DNA from: an uncultured Lachnospiraceae bacterium
Lineage (GTDB): Bacteria > Bacillota_A > Clostridia > Lachnospirales > Lachnospiraceae
Direction: 5' to 3'
Assembly (NCBI GenBank): GCA_902801585.1
Contig: CADCIU010000005.1
Location: 1 to 64,000, forward strand
Length of the DNA: 64,000 nt
Shown here: positions 1 through 8,290 of the stretch, piece after piece
How the letters are laid out: the number at the start of each line of letters is the position of its first letter
Numbering within the stretch: position 1 is the stretch's first letter
Position numbers and translations under genes: made by a program
Notes under the pieces: model-generated
What the model was told of the DNA's origin: nothing
The model's input: the letters and a program-made list of their open reading frames with translations, nothing else
The model's database searches: none

Positions 1-366
1 CGGAGGCTTGATCAGACCGAAGTGAATGTTGAAGCCGTGAGCAAACATCAGCATATCGCCGGCCTTGAGGTTGGGCTCGATGTCCTTCTTGTACATAGCA
101 GCCTGCTTCTCATCATTGATCAGGATCATGATGATATCCGCCATCTTCGCTGCCTCAGCAGTGTTGTAAACTGTAAGTCCCTGCGCTTCAGCTTTAGCCT
201 TGGACTTGGATCCCTCATACAGACCTACGATAACATTGCATCCGGACTCCTTGAGGTTCAGAGCATGCGCGTGACCCTGGCTGCCGTAGCCGATGATAGC
301 GATGGTCTTGCCCTCCAGCATGGACAGATTGCAATCTTCCTGATAATAGATCTTAGCTTCTGACAT
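1..366 (-). CDS. ilvC: Ketol-acid reductoisomerase, N-terminal part (cut by window start)
   Basis: Converts acetolactate or acetohydroxybutyrate to the dihydroxy acid with NADPH in valine, leucine and isoleucine synthesis (cytosol). The visible 122 residues contain the Rossmann fingerprint [13 protein letters not shown] and end within the NAD(P)-binding domain; the knotted metal-binding domain lies beyond base 1. The ATG at 364-366 is preceded by a GGAGG ribosome site about 8 bases away. It follows an ilvN gene on the same strand after about 115 bases and is probably co-transcribed from the promoter at 1082-1110. Family assignment is firm; the C-terminus cannot be assessed. Confidence 0.95.
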   Translation of the reverse strand, partial: MSEAKIYYQEDCNLSMLEGKTIAIIGYGSQGHAHALNLKESGCNVIVGLYEGSKSKAKAEAQGLTVYNTAEAAKMADIIMILINDEKQAAMYKKDIEPNLKAGDMLMFAHGFNIHFGLIKPP

Positions 367-482
367 TTTTTCTTTCCTCCATAATTCCTTAAATATATAT
401 CTACCGGATCAATGGTCCGGGCAGAATACATTATTCACTGCACTTCCCCTTGTGCCGTGCCGACCGGGTCAAAATACAGCAT

Positions 483-1004
483 TTATACAAGTTTGTCGAG
501 ATAGATCACGTTCTTTGTGCCTCTTCCCAGTCCTGCGACGCCGGTTCTTGCCAGTTCAAGGATCTCATATCCGCTCACCAGCTTCAGGAAGGCGTCGATC
601 TTGCCGGAATTGCCGGTGATCTCGATCATAAGGCTCTCATTGGAGACATCGATGATGCTGCCCCTGAAGATATTGGCCAGTGCGATGACATTCTCTCTCT
701 GGTCCGCACTTGCTCTGACCTTGATCATTGCCAGTTCACGGAAAACACTCTCCTCGGGCTTGAGTTCGTGAATATCCCTGACATCCACCAGCTTGCCTAC
801 CTGTTTCTCGATCTGTTCCATGATATCGTCATCGCCCGATGTCACGACCGTGATCCTTGTGATGCTGGGTTCCGCTGTGACGCCCGCCGTAATACTCTCG
901 ATATTATAGCCTCTTCGGGAGAACAGGCCGGAAATACGGCTGAGTACGCCGGAAGTATTGTCTACGAGAATCTGGAACACCTTTTTGTTGATCACTTCAC
1001 TCAT
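483..1004 (-). CDS. ilvN: Acetolactate synthase small (regulatory) subunit
   Basis: Regulatory subunit of acetohydroxyacid synthase, which binds branched-chain amino acids and activates the IlvB catalytic subunit. 173 residues, the usual length. The N-terminal ACT domain has the typical VDNTSGVLSRISGLFSRRGYN region, and a second ACT-like domain fills residues 80-160, ending in the characteristic ELARTGVAGLGRG. An AAGGG-type ribosome site lies about 10 bases before the ATG. It sits between a second, more divergent small-subunit gene and ilvC and has its own promoter, so this copy is the better candidate for the standard IlvN. Confidence 0.93.
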   Translation of the reverse strand: MSEVINKKVFQILVDNTSGVLSRISGLFSRRGYNIESITAGVTAEPSITRITVVTSGDDDIMEQIEKQVGKLVDVRDIHELKPEESVFRELAMIKVRASADQRENVIALANIFRGSIIDVSNESLMIEITGNSGKIDAFLKLVSGYEILELARTGVAGLGRGTKNVIYLDKLV

Positions 1005-1081
1005 TTCATCTTTTCCCTTCGTTCAATGAACCAATTTCATTTATACGATGAATATTTTTAACGTTTTGCCAAATTGCATCC

Positions 1082-1110
1082 ATTATAACGCGGCTTCTCT
1101 TTCAAGTCAA
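1082..1110 (-). promoter_or_regulatory. Sigma-A-type promoter for ilvN-ilvC
   Basis: Reading on the minus strand, TTGACT (1105-1110) and TATAAT (1082-1087) are separated by exactly 17 bases, about 80 bases before the ilvN ATG. It lies between the two small-subunit genes and splits the locus into an ilvB-proximal part and an ilvN-ilvC part. No leader peptide or T-box is evident in the short leader. Confidence 0.7.
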
Positions 1111-1156
1111 ACCCCAATATCCGCGATATACAGCCGGTCTCCTGTGCCGAAAACCG

Positions 1157-1645
1157 TCATTTTCCCTGTTCACTGCACTTGAGAAGGGCAAGAGTTCCGG
1201 TCCTCGCGATCTCAATGATGCTGACAGTGCGCAGTGTATCCAGAAAGATCTGGACCCTCTCGGGCGTATCGCACATCTGGATCGTCATCATGGTCTTGGA
1301 CATATCTACGATCTTGGCATCCATGATCTCGCAGTTTTCCATGATGTCCTTGCGGTTCGAGCGGTTATAGCGCACTTTCACGAGCATGAGTTCCCTGTTT
1401 ATGCTCTCCGTCTCATCGAAGGTCTTGACTTTGATCACATCCAGCTTCTTGTTGAGCTGTTTCTCGATCTGTTCAAGCGTCCTGCGGTCACCGCTCGATA
1501 CGATGACCATGTTGGATACGTTCTTATCTTCCGTCTCACCGACGGCCAGGGAGTCGATATTGAAACACCTGCGCCAAAACAGTCCCGCGACCTTGCAAAG
1601 CACACCGGAGCGGTTCTCTACCAGCACGGAATATATTCTCTTCAT
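1157..1645 (-). CDS. ilvN: Second acetolactate synthase small-subunit paralogue (two ACT domains)
   Basis: 162 residues with the same two-domain ACT layout as the downstream ilvN but clearly divergent. The first domain has the VENRSGVLCKVAGLFWRRCFN block and the second ends in IIEIARTGTLALL. Ribosome site GAGGA lies 7 bases before the ATG. It follows ilvB by about 100 bases, so it is the subunit most tightly coupled to the catalytic gene. The family is clear. Whether it pairs with the same IlvB with different effector specificity, or has another ACT-sensor role, cannot be decided from sequence. Confidence 0.85.
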   Translation of the reverse strand: MKRIYSVLVENRSGVLCKVAGLFWRRCFNIDSLAVGETEDKNVSNMVIVSSGDRRTLEQIEKQLNKKLDVIKVKTFDETESINRELMLVKVRYNRSNRKDIMENCEIMDAKIVDMSKTMMTIQMCDTPERVQIFLDTLRTVSIIEIARTGTLALLKCSEQGK

Positions 1646-1745
1646 AGCTGATTCCTCTTTGCGGATCCCTCTGTGAGAGGACCCTTTTATACTTCATCCG
1701 ACAGACAACAGCAGCACGTATTGGTATAGATCGGCTTTGGACCGG

Positions 1746-3404
1746 TCATACGACCAGTTTCGGATCTACGATGACTTCCATGAGCGTCGCCTCGTCATCC
1801 GCGAGAAATTCCTCGATGCCGCTGTCCATGTCCTCCACCGCTGCGATCTGCTGATAGCGGATACCATATGCGTCGGCAAGTTTCTTAAGATCCGGGATGG
1901 AATCGCCCAGATCGATCACAGAAAAGCGGTCCTGATACGTGAAATGCTGATACTGCCGCACCAGTCCCAGAACGTTGTTGCGGAGAACGACGATCTTGAC
2001 CGGCACGTGATACTGCTGCATAGTCGCAAGTTCCATCATAGTCATCTGGAATCCGCCGTCTCCGCATACAGCCACGACCTGTCTGTCCGGTGCTCCGAGT
2101 TTGGCTCCCAGCGCCGCGGGAACGGAATATCCCATTGTGCCCATGCCGCCGCTGGTGAGAAAACGTCCGTCCCGGATGACACAGTTGGCGCAGGACCAGA
2201 GCTGGTTCTGTCCTACATCGGCCACATAGACCGCGTCGTTCTTCATCGCTCTGGAGAGACGCTTGATAAAGATCTCCGGATTGACCATCAGAGCGTTGAT
2301 CTCCTCCTCCGTCATCGTCGAGGAGAACATATGGCGCTTTCTCCTGGAAGCGTTCTGTGTGTCATCTTTATAGCCGTCCAGCTTATCGATCCACAGGGAA
2401 TAATCCGCGCTGATCTCAGCCTTATTGAACTCCTCAAAGACATGCTTTATATCACCCACCAGAGGGATCGTAGGACCTGCGTTCTTTCCGATCTCGGCGG
2501 GGTCCACGTCGATGTGCACGAGAACCTTGTTCTCCGTGATCAGGTCCGGCTGGCTGACCGAGCGGTCCGCCACTCTGGCGCCGACCATGATGATCATATC
2601 GGCATCGTTCATGGCTCTGTTGCCGTAGGCCTGCCCGTTATTTCCGACCATTCCGTAGAACAGGAAATGATCAGTGGGCAGCGTTCCCAGCCCCATCATG
2701 GTGCATACGACGGGGATATCATTGTTTTCCACGAACCGGCGCAGCTCTTCTTTGGCATTGCTCAGGTGAACGCCTCCGCCCACGCAGATGATGGGCCTCT
2801 TGGCTCTGTTGAGCTCCTTGATCACCTTCTTGATCTGGACGGCGTGTCCCTGCACAGTCGGTTTATAGGTGCGGATGTTGACCGACTCGGGGTACTCGAA
2901 TTTGCGGATCTCCGCCTTTTGGACATCGATCGGGATATCGATCAGAACAGGGCCTTTTCTCCCCGTGCCCGCGATATGGAAAGCCTCCTTGATGATCCTC
3001 GGTATATCCGCTGCTCTGCGCACGATATAGCTGAACTTGACGAACGATTCGCACGCACCGGAGACATCGACTTCCTGAAAGACGTCACTGCCCATCAGGC
3101 CGCTGTCCACCTGTCCGGTAATACATACCAGAGGGATACTGTCCGCGAATGCCGTCGCGATCCCGGTGATGAGATTCGTGGCGCCGGGGCCGCTCGTGGC
3201 TACGGCGACACCCACCTTTCCGGTGATCCTGGCGTACCCGCTGGCCTCATGTGCCGCATTCTGTTCCTGTCTGACCAGGATCGTCTTGATACTTGTATCC
3301 AGAATACTGTTGAAAAAAGGACAGATTGCTACCCCGGGATATCCGAAGACATACTCCACTCCCTCTTTCTCCAGACATTTCACAATTGCATCCGCTGCGA
3401 TCAT
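1746..3404 (-). CDS. ilvB: Acetolactate synthase large (catalytic) subunit
   Basis: Thiamine diphosphate- and FAD-dependent condensation of pyruvate with pyruvate or 2-ketobutyrate, the first common step of branched-chain amino acid synthesis. From the chosen start the protein is 552 residues and begins MIAADAIVKCLEKEGVEYVFGYPG, with the catalytic Glu region (RQEQNAAHEASGYARITG) and a C-terminal ThDP-binding GDGGFQMTMMELATM motif. The frame is open 26 codons further upstream, but the ATG at 3404 has AGGAGG 6 bases before it and matches the family start. It is first in a run ilvB, ACT paralogue, ilvN, ilvC. Confidence 0.94.
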   Translation of the reverse strand: MIAADAIVKCLEKEGVEYVFGYPGVAICPFFNSILDTSIKTILVRQEQNAAHEASGYARITGKVGVAVATSGPGATNLITGIATAFADSIPLVCITGQVDSGLMGSDVFQEVDVSGACESFVKFSYIVRRAADIPRIIKEAFHIAGTGRKGPVLIDIPIDVQKAEIRKFEYPESVNIRTYKPTVQGHAVQIKKVIKELNRAKRPIICVGGGVHLSNAKEELRRFVENNDIPVVCTMMGLGTLPTDHFLFYGMVGNNGQAYGNRAMNDADMIIMVGARVADRSVSQPDLITENKVLVHIDVDPAEIGKNAGPTIPLVGDIKHVFEEFNKAEISADYSLWIDKLDGYKDDTQNASRRKRHMFSSTMTEEEINALMVNPEIFIKRLSRAMKNDAVYVADVGQNQLWSCANCVIRDGRFLTSGGMGTMGYSVPAALGAKLGAPDRQVVAVCGDGGFQMTMMELATMQQYHVPVKIVVLRNNVLGLVRQYQHFTYQDRFSVIDLGDSIPDLKKLADAYGIRYQQIAAVEDMDSGIEEFLADDEATLMEVIVDPKLVV

Positions 3405-3471
3405 CTGCTTTCCTCCTGATATCCGTTCCGCATATCTCTTAGCGTATTCTTTCGCGAAGTTCTTAAGGAAA

Positions 3472-3549
3472 GCCTGCAGCATGAAACTGCAGGCATCCTT
3501 TATCGCCCGATCTGAATCTGATCAAAACAGGTCTGTGATCACAGAACCT
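3472..3549 (-). terminator. Two hairpins after tyrS, probable terminator region
   Basis: On the minus strand, two inverted repeats lie between the tyrS stop and ilvB. The first reached (3529-3549, AGG/CCT plus TCTGT/ACAGA arms around GATC with one bulged T) is followed by GTTTTG. The second (3472-3494) has 8-bp arms GCCTGCAG/CTGCAGGC with a 7-base loop and is followed by TTTCCTT. Neither U tract is perfect. Together they probably end the tyrS transcript; an attenuator role for ilvB is possible, but no leader peptide rich in Ile, Leu or Val is visible. Confidence 0.5.
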
Positions 3550-3557
3550 GCTCCGCT

Positions 3558-4799
3558 TCAGTATTTCACCAGTTTATAGTTTTTCTTGCCCCGCTTTACC
3601 AGCTTTCCGTCCTTCAAGGCCTCCTTGGAAAAGACAGCCTTAAAATCCGTCACTTTCTCACCGTCCACAGTGATGCCGCCCTGGTTCACATCGCGGCGCG
3701 CATCGCCTCTGGACTTCTCCAACCCTGCTTTGACAAGGATGGTGAGAATGTCAGCATTGCCCTCTTCGTTGAAGTCTTCGTCGGAGAGCGTCACGGTCGG
3801 GACATTCTCCATATTTCCAGGCGTCGCAGCGCTGAACAGCGCCTTGGCGCCGGCTTTCGCTTTCGCAGCCTCATCGCTGCCGTGCACCAGAGTCGTCAGC
3901 TCGTCCGCAAGGATCTCCTTGGCGGTATTGAGCTTAGCGCCCTCCCACTTATCCATCTCATCGATCTGCTCGAGGGGCAGGAAGGTCATCATTCTCAGGC
4001 ACCCCCGTACATCCGCATCACCGATATTTCTCCAATACTGGTAGAAATCGTAAGGCGAAGTCTTGTCGGGATCGAGCCAGACTGCGCCCTTCGCTGTTTT
4101 GCCCATCTTCTTGCCCTCGGAGTTGAGCAGCAGAGTGATGGTCATGGCGTAAGCGTCCTTACCGAGTTTCTTGCGGATCAGCTCCGTGCCTGCGAGCATA
4201 TTGCTCCACTGGTCGTCTCCTCCGAACTGCATGTTGCAGCCGTATGTCTTGTACAGATTGTAGAAGTCAAAAGCCTGCATGATCATGTAGTTGAATTCCA
4301 GAAAGCTCAGTCCTCTCTCCAGGCGCTGCTCATAGCATCTTGCACGGAGCATCTCGTTGACACTGAAGTGAGAACCGATATCTCTGAGGAACTCGATGTA
4401 ATTGAGATCCCTGAGCCAGTCGGCGTTGTTGACCATCATGGCCTTGCCCTCGCCGAACTCGATAAAGCGGCTCATCTGCTTCTTGAAACACTCACAGTTG
4501 TGGTCGATCTGTTCAACAGTCATCATGGAGCGCAGGTCCGTGCGGCCGGAAGGGTCGCCGATCATTCCCGTGCCGCCGCCCACGAGTGCCACAGGTTTGT
4601 TGCCCGCTTCCTGCAGTCTCTTCATGAGCAGGAGTGCCATAAAGTGTCCGACATGCAGGGAATCCGCAGTGGGATCAAAGCCGATATAAAAGGTCGCTTT
4701 GCCGTCGTTGATCAGATCTCTGATCTCAGCGGGATCCGTAAGCTGTGCCAGAAGGCCTCTGGCCTGCAGTTCCTCGTAGATCTTCATGTTCTTTTCCAT
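3558..4799 (-). CDS. tyrS: Tyrosyl-tRNA synthetase
   Basis: Class I synthetase that charges tRNA-Tyr. 413 residues, normal for the TyrS1 type. Signatures are FYIGFDPTADSLHVGH (HIGH-type motif HVGH at 49-52), GMIGDPSGR, YMIMQAFDFYNLY, QFGGDDQWSN, and a KMSKS-type loop KMGKT at 231-235. The C-terminal S4 RNA-binding domain contains the block SRGDARRDVNQGGITVDGEKV. Ribosome site AGGAG lies 10 bases before the ATG. Unlike many clostridial tyrS genes, only about 100 bases separate it from gpsA, too little for a full T-box leader. Confidence 0.95.
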   Translation of the reverse strand: MEKNMKIYEELQARGLLAQLTDPAEIRDLINDGKATFYIGFDPTADSLHVGHFMALLLMKRLQEAGNKPVALVGGGTGMIGDPSGRTDLRSMMTVEQIDHNCECFKKQMSRFIEFGEGKAMMVNNADWLRDLNYIEFLRDIGSHFSVNEMLRARCYEQRLERGLSFLEFNYMIMQAFDFYNLYKTYGCNMQFGGDDQWSNMLAGTELIRKKLGKDAYAMTITLLLNSEGKKMGKTAKGAVWLDPDKTSPYDFYQYWRNIGDADVRGCLRMMTFLPLEQIDEMDKWEGAKLNTAKEILADELTTLVHGSDEAAKAKAGAKALFSAATPGNMENVPTVTLSDEDFNEEGNADILTILVKAGLEKSRGDARRDVNQGGITVDGEKVTDFKAVFSKEALKDGKLVKRGKKNYKLVKY

Positions 4800-4816
4800 C
4801 TTTTTCTTCTCCTAAG

Positions 4817-4822
4817 ATTATA
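4817..4822 (-). promoter_or_regulatory. Possible -10 element for tyrS
   Basis: A perfect TATAAT on the minus strand sits 17 bases before the tyrS start and just upstream of AGGAG. The -35 region at the expected spacing is poor, so the promoter is uncertain; read-through from gpsA is an alternative. Confidence 0.35.
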
Positions 4823-4901
4823 TTAGCAACCATTACCTTAGCACCCCCAGACGATGGAGGCGCCCGGTGCTGATATGTATTACTTTAAAAATTATGCGGC
4901 G

Positions 4902-5912
4902 TTATTGCCACTGCAGCCCGCTGCTCTCGACCCTGCCCTCTCGCAGCATCAGATCCTCCACGGCCTGCCCGGGCGCTTCGTTTCCGAACAGGACCCGGCT
5001 CACAGTGCGGATGATCGGGGCCTCCACGTCGTATTTATCGGCGAGCTGCAGTGCGGCCTTCGCGCTGTAAACGCCCTCTACGACCTGTTTGACCTCCTCC
5101 ATGGCCTCGTCAGCCGTCATTCCCTTGCCGATCAGAATGCCGGCTCTGCGGTTTCTCGAGTGCATAGAAGCACACGTGACGATCAGGTCGCCGATGCCCG
5201 TAAGTCCGGAAAAGGTCTCCGGCTTACCGCCCATGGCGATGCCGATCTGGGAAATCTCGGCGATGCCCCTCGTGATCAGGGCAGCCTTGGTGTTGTCCCC
5301 GCAGCCCAGGCCGTCCGCACAGCCGGCTGCCAGAGCGATGACGTTCTTGAGCGCCGCGCCGACCTGCATGCCCAGCATGTCGGGGCTTGTATAGACGCGG
5401 AAATTGCTGCCCATAAATACGGACTGGACATACTCCGCCACTTCCTTTCGGGAAGCGCCTGCCACGATCGCTGTGGGCAGCCCTGCGCCGACTTCCTCTG
5501 CGTGTGTGGGGCCGCACAGGACCGCTGCTTCGCAGTGAGGGATCTCCTCTTTGATCACTTCCGTCAGTGTCAGAAGTGTATCCTCTTCTATACCCTTGGC
5601 CACAGATACGATCAGCTGTCCGTACCTGCAGTATTTTGCCATATTCTTAGCCGTGCTCCGCGTAAACGCGGAAGGAACAGCCAGTACCAGCATGTCCTTG
5701 TCGCGCATGACCTGTTCGAGGTCTGTACTTGCTGTCACCGACTCATCCAAAATGACGCCCGGAAGCTTGACGGACTGCTGGTGAGTGTTGTTGATCATGT
5801 CCACCTCGTCCTTCATGATGGACCAGATCTCCACTCTGTGGCCGCATCCCGCCAGATGAGCAGCCAGAGCCGTTCCCCAGCTTCCCGCGCCGATCATTCC
5901 GATTCTAGCCAA
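4902..5912 (-). CDS. gpsA: Glycerol-3-phosphate dehydrogenase [NAD(P)+]
   Basis: Reduces dihydroxyacetone phosphate to sn-glycerol-3-phosphate, the phospholipid backbone. 336 residues. N-terminal Rossmann motif IGMIGAGSWGTALA, the SVAKGIEEDTLLTLTEVI region, a central AALKNVIALAAGCADGLG block with the catalytic Lys, and the GLTGIGDLIVTC motif. The start is TTG (5912), with AAGGAG 7 bases upstream and the nucleotide-binding motif beginning at residue 4. It lies 34 bases after plsY, whose enzyme uses its product, so the pair forms the first steps of phosphatidic acid synthesis. Confidence 0.95.
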   Translation of the reverse strand: MARIGMIGAGSWGTALAAHLAGCGHRVEIWSIMKDEVDMINNTHQQSVKLPGVILDESVTASTDLEQVMRDKDMLVLAVPSAFTRSTAKNMAKYCRYGQLIVSVAKGIEEDTLLTLTEVIKEEIPHCEAAVLCGPTHAEEVGAGLPTAIVAGASRKEVAEYVQSVFMGSNFRVYTSPDMLGMQVGAALKNVIALAAGCADGLGCGDNTKAALITRGIAEISQIGIAMGGKPETFSGLTGIGDLIVTCASMHSRNRRAGILIGKGMTADEAMEEVKQVVEGVYSAKAALQLADKYDVEAPIIRTVSRVLFGNEAPGQAVEDLMLREGRVESSGLQWQ

Positions 5913-5946
5913 TGCCTTTCTCCTTATTCAAAATATCAAATGCAGA

Positions 5947-6627
5947 TCACTTCTTGTCGCCCAGGTCCAGTTTCTCCTTGTTGGCCTTGAAGAGATATGT
6001 TTTTCTCTCATTTCCGCTCAGAAGTCTTCCGATGTTGGCTCTGTGTCTGTAATAAGCCATAAATGTCAGGAAGAACTGGATCAGGTACATCTCGATCAGG
6101 ACCGCCTGGCTGGCAGGTCCGAAGAGGCCCATCTGGCCCTCAATGATCATCTGGATGAATGTGCCGCCGTAGACCATAAGGGATCCCAGGGACACAAACG
6201 TAGTGGTCAGATAAGGGATAAAGAAGAGCAGGATGGAACTGGGAATGAAGCTCCAGTGATAACCGAACGCGAATCCGGCCATGACCGCTACGCCCTTGCC
6301 GCCCTTGAAATTCATATAGAAGGGGAAATCGTGCCCCAGAACAACGCCCATAAACGCCCAGGATTTCAGAAGGTACACCGCTTCGGGATGAGACTTTCCG
6401 AACAGCGCACCCACTAAAAGGAGTGCGATCAGGCTCTTGAGCATGTCGCCTAAGAAAACGAGGAGACCTGCCTTGGTGCCCAGAACGCGGATCGCGTTGG
6501 TCGTTCCGGCGTTTCCGCTTCCGTATTCACGGATATCAATGCCCTTCATTCTGCCGAGAATATAAGCTGTCTGGAAATTTCCAAATAAGTATCCGATTGC
6601 AAGACACAAAATTCTAAGTCCGATCAT
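5947..6627 (-). CDS. plsY: Glycerol-3-phosphate acyltransferase PlsY
   Basis: Integral membrane enzyme that transfers the acyl group of acyl-phosphate (made by PlsX) to glycerol-3-phosphate. About 226 residues with several hydrophobic helices. Family motifs are the first-helix GYLFGNFQTAYILG region, REYGSGNAGTTNAIRVLG, and GHDFPFYMNFKGGKGVAVM. The start ATG at 6627 is preceded by GGGAGG 7 bases away; a longer open frame upstream has no ribosome site. It neighbours gpsA, while plsX is at 24782 in the same window. Confidence 0.94.
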   Translation of the reverse strand: MIGLRILCLAIGYLFGNFQTAYILGRMKGIDIREYGSGNAGTTNAIRVLGTKAGLLVFLGDMLKSLIALLLVGALFGKSHPEAVYLLKSWAFMGVVLGHDFPFYMNFKGGKGVAVMAGFAFGYHWSFIPSSILLFFIPYLTTTFVSLGSLMVYGGTFIQMIIEGQMGLFGPASQAVLIEMYLIQFFLTFMAYYRHRANIGRLLSGNERKTYLFKANKEKLDLGDKK

Positions 6628-6706
6628 CACTTTTCCTCCCTTTTCCGGATCGATCACATTTTCTTATATGATGCTGTACCTTACCGATACGATCCTGCTT
6701 TTATTA

Positions 6707-8047
6707 TTATTTCTTGTCCTCTCCGCGCTCCCTGACGATGAACTTGAGAGGTGTTCCGCGGAACCCGAATGCATCCCTGATCCTGTTCTCAAGATACCTG
6801 AGATAGGAAAAATGCATCAGGTCCTTCCTGTTGACAAACAGGACAAAAGTCGGCGGTTTGACGGCGACCTGAGTGGAATACATGATCTTGAGCATATGTC
6901 CCTTGTCACTGGGGGGCTGCTGCATCACGCACGCCTCGTTTATGATCTCGTTGAGGACTCCTGTCTGGATGCGCATATTCTGGTTGGCGCTGACCAGGTC
7001 GATCTCGTCGTAGAGCTTCACCAGTCTCTGGCCTGTCTGTGCCGAGATGAACAGGATCTCCGCGTAAGACAGGAAGGAAAGGACTGACCTGATCTTATCC
7101 GTGAACTTCTTGACGGAATGGTTGTCCTTTTCCACCAGGTCCCATTTATTGACCGCGATGATGACCGCTTTGCCTCTGTCATGCGCAATGCCGGCGATCT
7201 TGGCATCCTGCTCGGTGATGCCCTCCTTAGCATCGATCACGAGGATCGTGATGTCCGCCCTCTCGACGGCGCCGACCGTGCGGACGATCATGTACCGCTC
7301 CAGGTCTTCCTTGATCTTATTCTTGCGGCGAAGTCCTGCCGTATCGATAAATACGTATTCTTTGCCGTCATGCCTGACCCTTGTGTCTATGGCGTCTCTC
7401 GTCGTCCCCGCTATATCCGAGACGATCAGGCGGTTCTCTCCGATCAGCTTGTTCACTATAGAAGACTTGCCGACATTGGGCTTTCCGACCACGGCCACAT
7501 AGACCGCGTCGTCTTCTTCCTCTTCTCCCGTGCCCTCTTTAAATCCCTTCACCACTTCATCGAGCATATCGCCGATGCCGGTTCGGTTAGCGGAAGAGAC
7601 TGGGAACGGCTCGCCGATGCCCAGATTGTAGAATTCATAGACATCCGCCATCTGCTTAGTGGGGTTGTCCGTCTTGTTGACACACAAAACGACCGGTTTG
7701 TGTGCCCTGCGGAGCATATCTGCCACCCTCATATCGGAATCCACAAGTCCGGTCTTAAGGTCCACCATGAAAATAATGACATCCGCCATATCGATCGCGA
7801 TCTGGGCCTGTTCTCTCATCTGGGAGAGAATGATATCACCGGAGTCCGGTTCGATTCCTCCTGTGTCGATCAGTGTAAAATCATAATTGAGCCAGGAGCA
7901 GTCCGCATAGATCCGATCTCTGGTCACACCCGGCGTATCTTCGGTGATGGAGATCTTTCTGCCTGCCAGCACGTTGAACAGCGTGGACTTACCCACATTA
8001 GGTCTTCCGACCACTGCCACTATTGGCTTATTTTTGCGTTTACTCAT
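6707..8047 (-). CDS. der: Ribosome biogenesis GTPase Der (EngA)
   Basis: Essential GTPase with two tandem G domains acting in 50S subunit maturation. 446 residues. G domain 1 has [20 protein letters not shown] and NKTD; G domain 2 has GKPNVGKSSIVNKLIG, DTAG and NKWD. A KH-like C-terminal domain follows and ends in TPLKFIVRERG. An AAAGG ribosome site lies 6 bases before the ATG. It is transcribed divergently from prs and leads the der-plsY-gpsA-tyrS run. Confidence 0.96.
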   Translation of the reverse strand: MSKRKNKPIVAVVGRPNVGKSTLFNVLAGRKISITEDTPGVTRDRIYADCSWLNYDFTLIDTGGIEPDSGDIILSQMREQAQIAIDMADVIIFMVDLKTGLVDSDMRVADMLRRAHKPVVLCVNKTDNPTKQMADVYEFYNLGIGEPFPVSSANRTGIGDMLDEVVKGFKEGTGEEEEDDAVYVAVVGKPNVGKSSIVNKLIGENRLIVSDIAGTTRDAIDTRVRHDGKEYVFIDTAGLRRKNKIKEDLERYMIVRTVGAVERADITILVIDAKEGITEQDAKIAGIAHDRGKAVIIAVNKWDLVEKDNHSVKKFTDKIRSVLSFLSYAEILFISAQTGQRLVKLYDEIDLVSANQNMRIQTGVLNEIINEACVMQQPPSDKGHMLKIMYSTQVAVKPPTFVLFVNRKDLMHFSYLRYLENRIRDAFGFRGTPLKFIVRERGEDKK

Positions 8048-8078
8048 TATATACCTTTCTGCTTAAAATCCATATGTT

Positions 8079-8112
8079 TCTATATTTTATCTAATCTGCC
8101 TGTCAATGTAAA
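8079..8112 (-). promoter_or_regulatory. Promoter(s) for der
   Basis: Two overlapping sigma-A-like promoters read toward der: TTTACA (8107-8112) with TAAAAT (8084-8089), 17-base spacer, and TTGACA (8101-8106) with TATAGA (8079-8084), 16-base spacer. Either would start transcription about 25-35 bases before the ATG. Confidence 0.6.
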
Positions 8113-8125
8113 GCCATCCTTTTAC

Positions 8126-8154
8126 TTGTATTTCTTGATTACACCCTATAAAAT
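8126..8154 (+). promoter_or_regulatory. Promoter for prs
   Basis: On the plus strand TTGTAT (8126-8131) and TAAAAT (8149-8154) are spaced by 17 bases. Transcription from here would give a leader of about 130 bases that carries the 11-bp tandem repeat array. Confidence 0.5.
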
Positions 8155-8213
8155 GATATTGGAATATGGTTTATCTGTCAAAATACTGCTCGTCGGATCA
8201 GTTCCGGACGTCG

Positions 8214-8279
8214 CAGTTCCGACTCAGTTTCAAATCAGTTCCAAATCAATTTCAAACCAGTTCCAAATCAGTTCCAATA
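8214..8279 (+). repeat. Six tandem 11-bp repeats in the prs leader
   Basis: Six contiguous 11-base units with consensus CAGTTCCAAAT run from 8214 to 8279 and end two bases before the AGGAG of prs. Units 2 to 6 differ from the consensus at 0-3 positions; the first unit ends CGACT. A seventh, offset copy of CAGTTCC begins at 8199. The period is close to one helical turn, and not a multiple of three. The array is in the transcribed leader, not in a gene. Confidence 0.85.
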
Positions 8280-8290
8280 AAGGAGATTAC

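Noticed and set aside
22..363. Plus-strand ORFs opposite ilvC, ilvB, smc and similar genes
   Set aside because: They are antisense to clearly recognisable proteins, have no ribosome sites and carry Arg/His/Asp-rich shadow composition.
3405..3557. T-box or leader-peptide attenuator before ilvB
   Set aside because: The gap has no T-box GGTGG-type sequence, no Ile/Leu/Val-rich short ORF, and only two modest hairpins that fit as the end of tyrS.
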